Assembly: GCA_946622925.1 (NCBI GenBank) | Contig: CAMOQM010000006.1 | Coordinates: 1 to 18,399, forward strand | From: an uncultured Caryophanales bacterium | GTDB lineage: Bacteria; Bacillota_I; Bacilli_A; RFN20; CAG-826 | Length of the DNA stretch: 18,399 nt | Direction of reading: 5' to 3' | In this document: positions 14,144 through 18,399 of the stretch, piece by piece | Numbering within the stretch: the stretch's first letter is position 1 | How the letters are laid out: each line of letters opens with the position of its first letter | Translations under genes and position numbers: made by a program | Notes under the pieces: model-generated | What the model was told of the DNA's origin: nothing | Seen by the model: only the letters and a program-made list of their open reading frames with translations | Databases searched by the model: none

Positions 14144-15967
14144 ATGAACAAAAAAGTAGTATTCCCCCTTGTGATATCGGCTTTGTTACTTGCAGGTTGC
14201 AATAACCAAGGTGAAAGCACCCCTAACCTCGTACTTAAAGAAGTTCCGATGCATATGGTTAACATCGGCACCGCGGATAAAGATGGCCAAATCGACCTAA
14301 CCAAAGAAGAAAAGACCAATTTCCGCCTCTACTTCGATGAAAAAGAACCATTAACCCCCTATGTCAACGTTGCCGAAGCCTTCCGCTATTACATCGATAA
14401 CGTTGAGAATTTGATCTCCAGCGAAGCCGCGGATAACCGGAGCTACCAAATTACCTTAGCCAATAAAAATAAGGATGAATTCCAGTTCGTCATAGACACC
14501 CAAATAAAAGCCATCCAAGTCTCCGGAAACTTAGCCAAAGTATCTAAAGATGATTATTATTTTGACGCGAGTTCAAACGCCATAGATGGCAAAACCGAGG
14601 AAAAAACCATCGCCGGTGAGGAGACGACTCCTTACGTAGTTTCCTATAAGCACACCGGACTTAAAGCTTTTGGAAAAGACAATAATATCTATGCGCCGTT
14701 GAGCCTAATCTCTTCTTTCTTCAAGCATAACTATTACCCGGTAGCTTTCTATGATTACTCCGACGTATTTGTTTTCGCTGATCCCATAACTATCGATAAA
14801 TATAAGTTCAAAGTAAGCGGAGACGACGGCTTCTACACTTTATCCCAAAGGATGAAAAGGAGCATCGAGAAATACTCCTTTAAGGCCATGCCCGAATATG
14901 TCAAAAAACATAACCGCGACATACTCACCTTCGTTTTCGAGAATTACTATGGATTAAAGTATTCCAAGAATATCCCTTCGATGACATCTTATCTATCTGC
15001 CTTCGCCTATTATGACGCGCTACTTTCCGAAGTACCAGCGGATAGAGCCGATGCCTTAAAACTTTTCTTCTCCGAACTCCAAGACGGCCACACCGCCTTA
15101 CTTGGAAATGCCACCGCCTGGGAGGAAGAAGCCACCGCCTCCTTGCCTCAGTCCCTTGGCGAAACTAGATTAACCATCGAGGAAGCTTTAAAAAATAAGC
15201 GGGTGGAAATCTATGACAAGCTAGGTTTAGGGGCCAAAGACGTCCGTTATAGCGCCGATGGCAAAACCGCGGTGATCCGCTTGCAAAAATTCGAGGCCTA
15301 TGATGACGCCATCGACGAGAAAACCAAAAAGGTAATCGTCACCATGGAAGAGGTCTTGAAACAAGATACCTATTTCCAAACCAAGAAAGCCTTAGAAGCG
15401 GTCAAAGCCAAAGGCGGGGTAGAACGGGTTATCATCGATATGTCCACCAATGACGGAGGCGATTCCGGGACCATGGGCAAATTATTGGCCTTAATCTCCC
15501 CAGCCAACCAATCCGTCATGTACTTCCATAACACCTTGACCAACTCCGTCTATACCACCACCACGAGGCTAGATATGAACATGGATGGAAAGATAGACGA
15601 AAACGACGATACCTATGGCAATGACTTCAGGTTCTATATGCTAACTTCTCCCGCTGCCTTCTCTTGCGGAACCGCCTTCCCCTTCTATGCCCAACATTCC
15701 GGCTTTGCCAAAATTATCGGCATTAAGCCAGCCGGAGGAGAATGCGTCTTGGCCACCGACCGTTTGCCAAACGGCCAATCCTATGCCCACTCTGGAACCC
15801 TTAGGGTCTGCTATCCATCGGGCAACAACTACGTCTATGATGAAAGCGGAGTCAAGATCGACACCGATATCTCCTATGAAGAATTCTATAACTTAGAAGC
15901 CATCGTCAAAGAGCTAAAGGAAGCCGAGCAAGAAGCAGCCGAGAACCCCGGAGACGAGGAACGATAA
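14144..15967 (+). CDS. S41-family peptidase lipoprotein with EF-hand-like loop
   Basis: The protein is 607 aa; AGGAG sits 7 nt before ATG. A signal peptide ends in LLAGC with lipidated Cys19, so it is anchored outside the membrane. Residues about 30-330 have no domain I recognise. The C-terminal 330-585 region resembles S41 (tail-specific/CtpA-like) peptidases: QDGHTALL, RVIIDMSTNDGGDSG, then LTSPAAFSCGTAFPF with presumed nucleophile S507, and AKIIGIKPAGGECV where K523 or K528 could be the partner base. Just before the nucleophile is DMNMDGKIDEND (477-488), which has acidic/Asn residues at EF-hand positions 1, 3, 5, 9 and 12 and should bind calcium. No PDZ domain is obvious. The last 20 residues are acidic. 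It probably cleaves surface or envelope proteins. It is divergent from a cyclase gene with shared promoter DNA and ends in a strong terminator. Confidence 0.87.
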   Translation: MNKKVVFPLVISALLLAGCNNQGESTPNLVLKEVPMHMVNIGTADKDGQIDLTKEEKTNFRLYFDEKEPLTPYVNVAEAFRYYIDNVENLISSEAADNRSYQITLANKNKDEFQFVIDTQIKAIQVSGNLAKVSKDDYYFDASSNAIDGKTEEKTIAGEETTPYVVSYKHTGLKAFGKDNNIYAPLSLISSFFKHNYYPVAFYDYSDVFVFADPITIDKYKFKVSGDDGFYTLSQRMKRSIEKYSFKAMPEYVKKHNRDILTFVFENYYGLKYSKNIPSMTSYLSAFAYYDALLSEVPADRADALKLFFSELQDGHTALLGNATAWEEEATASLPQSLGETRLTIEEALKNKRVEIYDKLGLGAKDVRYSADGKTAVIRLQKFEAYDDAIDEKTKKVIVTMEEVLKQDTYFQTKKALEAVKAKGGVERVIIDMSTNDGGDSGTMGKLLALISPANQSVMYFHNTLTNSVYTTTTRLDMNMDGKIDENDDTYGNDFRFYMLTSPAAFSCGTAFPFYAQHSGFAKIIGIKPAGGECVLATDRLPNGQSYAHSGTLRVCYPSGNNYVYDESGVKIDTDISYEEFYNLEAIVKELKEAEQEAAENPGDEER

Positions 15968-15987
15968 AGTCCAATCGATCTTAAAAC

Positions 15988-16014
15988 AAAAGTGGCGAAT
16001 AACCGCCACTTTTT
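15988..16014. terminator. Bidirectional rho-independent terminator
   Basis: AAAAGTGGCG (15988-15997) and CGCCACTTTT (16004-16013) form a 10-bp stem with a 6-nt loop. A U-run is present in either direction. It lies between the convergent peptidase and mscS genes and should end both. Confidence 0.9.
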
Positions 16015-16038
16015 CGTTATTAACTTTGCAGAACCCGT

Positions 16039-17082
16039 TTATTTGGTTTCGCTTTTGCTTTTCTCTTTCTTCTTGGAAGCGGCCTTTTTCTTGGCTTTTT
16101 CTTCCTTGATTTTCCTCTTTGCATCTTCGGCGGTTTGCTTTTCCAAACCAACGAATTGCTTTATTCCCATGTCTTCCCAGTCTTCGACCGTCATCTTCTT
16201 TTTAGTGGCGACCCTAACCTTTTCAACGCGCCCAGGAAGTTCGTCATAAACGGGTTGGAGAACCACTTCATCCTTACGTTCCCTGACTTCGATTTGCTGA
16301 TAGGGAATGCTGATTTTATTACGCTTGAATTCGTCAAAGACATGTTCCATGACGTAATAATAGACATCCCAATAATCGGAGTTGTCGCAATAGCAGGCAC
16401 ACCAGAACTCAATAGCGGAAGCATTATAGTTTTTCAAGCGGCAGCAAGGCTCGGGATCAAGAAGAACCTTACCGCAACTCTTCATGACGTCGACCACGGT
16501 TTTGACCACCAACTTGACGTCGGATTCATAGGCAACCGAGAAAAGGAAGGTGACCCTTCTAGTCGGATAGGCCCCGAAGTTGGTGACGGCGGAATTGACC
16601 ATGGTGGAGTTAGGCATGGTGACTTGGGTGCTATCGAAGGTCTTTAAAGTGGTGAAAAGGAAATTGATGTCGACGATGCAACCATCCACGTCTCCGACTT
16701 TAAGGTAATCTCCGGTTTTGTATTTCCGACTTCCGACCAAAATAATGCCACTGGCAAGGTTGGCCAAGAAATCCTTTAAGGCCATACCGACGGCCAACAC
16801 GGCCGCCGATAAGGAAGTTGTTAATCCGCTGATGGGGATGCCTAATTCGGATAGCAATATCAAAATAAGGACCAGCCATAAGGCAAACCTCAATATGGCC
16901 AACACGAATTTAATGGCCATTTCGTCGATGCCGCGCCTTCTAAAGATGCGCTTAACGACCATCATGATTACCTTGATGAGGATAATGCCGATGACCAAAG
17001 TGGCGAAGAAAGCCAGGATATTCCAAATGTTATCATTGAAGAAGGTAACTAACTTGTTAACAAAATCATTCCACCATTCCAT
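16039..17082 (-). CDS. mscS: MscS-family small-conductance mechanosensitive channel
   Basis: The protein is 347 aa from ATG 17082. It has three N-terminal helices (about 18-45, 57-78, 88-117). The third is the pore helix, with SLSAAVLAVGMALKDFLANLASGIILV, the MscS hallmark. A beta domain follows (YKTGDYLKVGDVDGCIVDINFLFTTLKTFDSTQVTMPNS), then the alpha/beta cage and a Lys/Glu-rich tail (about 315-347). It opens under membrane tension to release solutes during hypo-osmotic shock. Seven cysteines are present, six within residues 203-232, including CC and CACYC, which is unusual for a cytoplasmic cage. A longer frame from ATG 17142 would add 20 non-hydrophobic residues but lies upstream of a TATAAT box (17090-17095) 7 nt before 17082, so 17082 is preferred and the mRNA should be leaderless. 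Confidence 0.92.
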   Translation of the reverse strand: MEWWNDFVNKLVTFFNDNIWNILAFFATLVIGIILIKVIMMVVKRIFRRRGIDEMAIKFVLAILRFALWLVLILILLSELGIPISGLTTSLSAAVLAVGMALKDFLANLASGIILVGSRKYKTGDYLKVGDVDGCIVDINFLFTTLKTFDSTQVTMPNSTMVNSAVTNFGAYPTRRVTFLFSVAYESDVKLVVKTVVDVMKSCGKVLLDPEPCCRLKNYNASAIEFWCACYCDNSDYWDVYYYVMEHVFDEFKRNKISIPYQQIEVRERKDEVVLQPVYDELPGRVEKVRVATKKKMTVEDWEDMGIKQFVGLEKQTAEDAKRKIKEEKAKKKAASKKKEKSKSETK

Positions 17083-17089
17083 GGCAAAG

Positions 17090-17109
17090 ATTATACCGAC
17101 ATGTCGGTA
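17090..17109 (-). promoter_or_regulatory. mscS promoter with 16-bp perfect palindrome operator
   Basis: TATAAT (17090-17095, minus) lies 7 nt before ATG 17082. The 16-bp palindrome TACCGACATGTCGGTA (17094-17109) overlaps its upstream edge and fills the space between -10 and -35. The -35 is weak. A protein bound here would block or tune initiation, so this is a strong operator candidate. Confidence 0.6.
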
Positions 17110-17147
17110 AAAATGAATAGGGCAATCCGAACGTCTTATCACAAATT

Positions 17148-17172
17148 AAAAAGCAGACCAAAAAGGCCTGCT
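17148..17172 (-). terminator. Rho-independent terminator after right-edge cyclase gene
   Basis: AGCAGACC (17152-17159) pairs with GGCCTGCT (17165-17172) with one G-T pair and a 5-nt loop. On the minus strand T5 follows. It begins 15 nt after the stop codon. Confidence 0.85.
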
Positions 17173-17187
17173 CAAAGAAAAAATCGA

Positions 17188-18399
17188 TTAACGATTCCCC
17201 TTTTTCATCTCGTACATCGCCTTATCGCTTAAATTAACCGCGGTTTCGACGGTGGTGTTGGAATCGGTTAAGGTATAGCAACCGACGGACAATTTCAGTT
17301 CAAACCGGTCGGTCTTATAGTTTTGGGCGTCTTCCGCGATCTCCTTAACCAGTCGGTCGGCTTCTGCCATGCTGAGTCTAGGGATAACCGCTAAAAACTC
17401 ATCGCCACCCATCCTGAAAAAGTAGCTCATCGCGGGAAGGTGGGCTTTAATTAAGTCACGGGCCAAACAAATATAACGGTCTCCGGCCACGTGTCCGAAT
17501 TTATCGTTGATGTTCTTTAAGCCGTCGCAATCGGCGGAGATGAAAGTCAGAGGCAAATTCTCTTGGACTCTCTTTTTCTTGGTTATTTCCTCAAAATAGA
17601 AACGGTTATATAGACCGGTCAATTGGTCGGTAATCGATTTAAGCCTAAGTTCTTGACGCAGGATTTCGCTATCGGTGACGTTGTTGATGATGGCGATGAT
17701 GCCTTTGACTTTGCCGTCTTCGTCTTTTAACGGCTCTTTGATGATTTGAAGGTATTCCACCCCCTCATCGTCGTCTTCTTTAATTATATAGGTGGCGCCT
17801 TCTCCGCTTTTGATGACCCTTTGGTCGCTTTCAAAAGCAATTTGAGCGTTTCCTTTATCTTTACGAATATCGAAATCGGTGAGGCCACGGATGGGGTCTT
17901 CTGGTTTACGGTTATGATGCCAAGGCTTAGAGCAGAAAACATATTTCCCATTGCCGTCTTTAACATAGATCGAGGAAGGCAAGGATTCGAGCATATGGGA
18001 AAATTCATCGAAGCTCGCGGAATTGCAGAACCTAATGGTGTTCTTAATTCTTTGGAGAACCACTTTCTTGTTCTCGCCTTCGTAAATCATCCCCATCACC
18101 AAATCTGACATGAATTCGGCGTCGTCTTGCATCGATTGGGGATCGGTGAGGATTAAGATGGGAAGGGTGAACATGAAGGAATTGTTCTTTTCCACGAAAG
18201 CGAAAAGCCGTCCGATGTCTTCTTTATCGGCGGGGTGGTCGATAATCAACGCCTCAATAGAATCATAGGAATTATGGAGGATGTCGGTGATTTCCTCGCA
18301 AGAAGCGGCGACGGTTAAATCAAAGTCATCCTTCAAAAGGTTGATCAGGTATTCCGACCTGGACGATGGTTTTGTATAGGCGAAGACGATTTTCGACAC
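17188..18399 (-). CDS. Diguanylate cyclase with receiver-like and PAS domains
   Basis: The frame begins at a GTG formed by the last three bases of the window and gives 403 aa. MSKIVFAYT is a natural first strand of a receiver domain, so this may be the true start, but extension beyond the edge cannot be excluded. Residues 1-118 have the receiver fold with D54 in LIIDHP, but the N-terminal acidic pair is replaced by A7-Y8-T9 and the conserved lysine is missing, so classical phosphorylation is doubtful. A PAS domain (about 128-240: SSIYVKDGNGKYVFCSKPWHHN...GIIAIINNVTDSE) leads to a GGDEF domain (about 250-400) with intact RMGGDEF (G331-F335) and no RxxD inhibitory site. It should synthesise c-di-GMP. 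It is cytoplasmic. The PAS ligand is unknown. Confidence 0.88.
   Translation of the reverse strand: MSKIVFAYTKPSSRSEYLINLLKDDFDLTVAASCEEITDILHNSYDSIEALIIDHPADKEDIGRLFAFVEKNNSFMFTLPILILTDPQSMQDDAEFMSDLVMGMIYEGENKKVVLQRIKNTIRFCNSASFDEFSHMLESLPSSIYVKDGNGKYVFCSKPWHHNRKPEDPIRGLTDFDIRKDKGNAQIAFESDQRVIKSGEGATYIIKEDDDEGVEYLQIIKEPLKDEDGKVKGIIAIINNVTDSEILRQELRLKSITDQLTGLYNRFYFEEITKKKRVQENLPLTFISADCDGLKNINDKFGHVAGDRYICLARDLIKAHLPAMSYFFRMGGDEFLAVIPRLSMAEADRLVKEIAEDAQNYKTDRFELKLSVGCYTLTDSNTTVETAVNLSDKAMYEMKKGNR

Noticed and set aside
16135..16647. 170-codon ORF on + strand opposite mscS
   Set aside because: It is fully antisense to a well-supported MscS gene, lacks a ribosome-binding site and resembles no family I know.
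16718..17110. 130-codon ORF on + strand opposite the membrane part of mscS
   Set aside because: Low-complexity Met/Lys/Ile-rich translation of antisense membrane helices; a shadow frame.
17083..17142. 20-residue N-terminal extension of MscS from ATG 17142
   Set aside because: The TATAAT box and palindrome lie inside it, the added residues are polar, and a natural MEWWNDFVNKL start follows.
1..18399. CRISPR arrays, tRNA or rRNA genes, insertion sequences, phage or toxin-antitoxin modules
   Set aside because: No periodic spacer-repeat structure, no tRNA-like folds, no transposase or integrase motifs were seen on reading both strands.

Overview
The window reads as ordinary bacterial chromosome from a Gram-positive lineage, most likely Bacillota (class Bacilli or an Erysipelotrichia-like relative). 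The evidence is two lipobox-bearing lipoproteins, a LytS/YesM-class histidine kinase, a BmrCD-type heterodimeric ABC exporter and MscS. TGA is used as a stop, so the code is standard. I see no rRNA, tRNA, transposase, phage gene or CRISPR. The lineage is an inference from protein families, not a placement.

Layout: 1-446 (-) is the 5' part of an Ig-like lipoprotein. 758-2796 (-) is a two-component operon, a 7TM LytS-type kinase with a short SARP-type response regulator. 2879-3634 (-) is a dual-specificity/tyrosine phosphatase. 3709-7279 (-) is a heterodimeric ABC exporter. 7422-8126 (-) is a lone MacB/LolD-type ATPase. 8247-10820 (+) is a PAS/GGDEF/EAL phosphodiesterase. 10850-11791 (-) is a membrane diguanylate cyclase behind a short-chain dehydrogenase (11812-12732, -). 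12812-13972 (-) is a second membrane diguanylate cyclase, divergent from an S41-peptidase lipoprotein (14144-15967, +). 16039-17082 (-) is MscS. 17188-18399 (-) is a third diguanylate cyclase with receiver-like and PAS domains, reaching the right edge.

The strongest theme is c-di-GMP signalling. One EAL phosphodiesterase and three intact GGDEF cyclases, each with a different sensory head, lie within about 10 kb. The second theme is regulatory DNA. The kinase/regulator operon carries three TANCGAT heptamers at an exact 10-bp period next to a -10 element, and the adjacent lipoprotein carries two TGTTGCA heptamers at an 11-bp period. This is the geometry of SARP activator sites, next to a gene for a SARP-type regulator. 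The two repeat sequences differ, so one protein need not bind both. Perfect palindromes of 14 and 16 bp sit against the start codon of the kinase gene and the -10 box of mscS.

The third theme is translation starts. Several first genes of transcription units (phosphatase, MscS, SDR, EAL protein) have a -10 box 6-9 nt before ATG and no Shine-Dalgarno, as expected of leaderless mRNAs. Other genes have good AGGAG-type sites. One cyclase appears to start at ATT. All promoter and start calls are readings of sequence alone.
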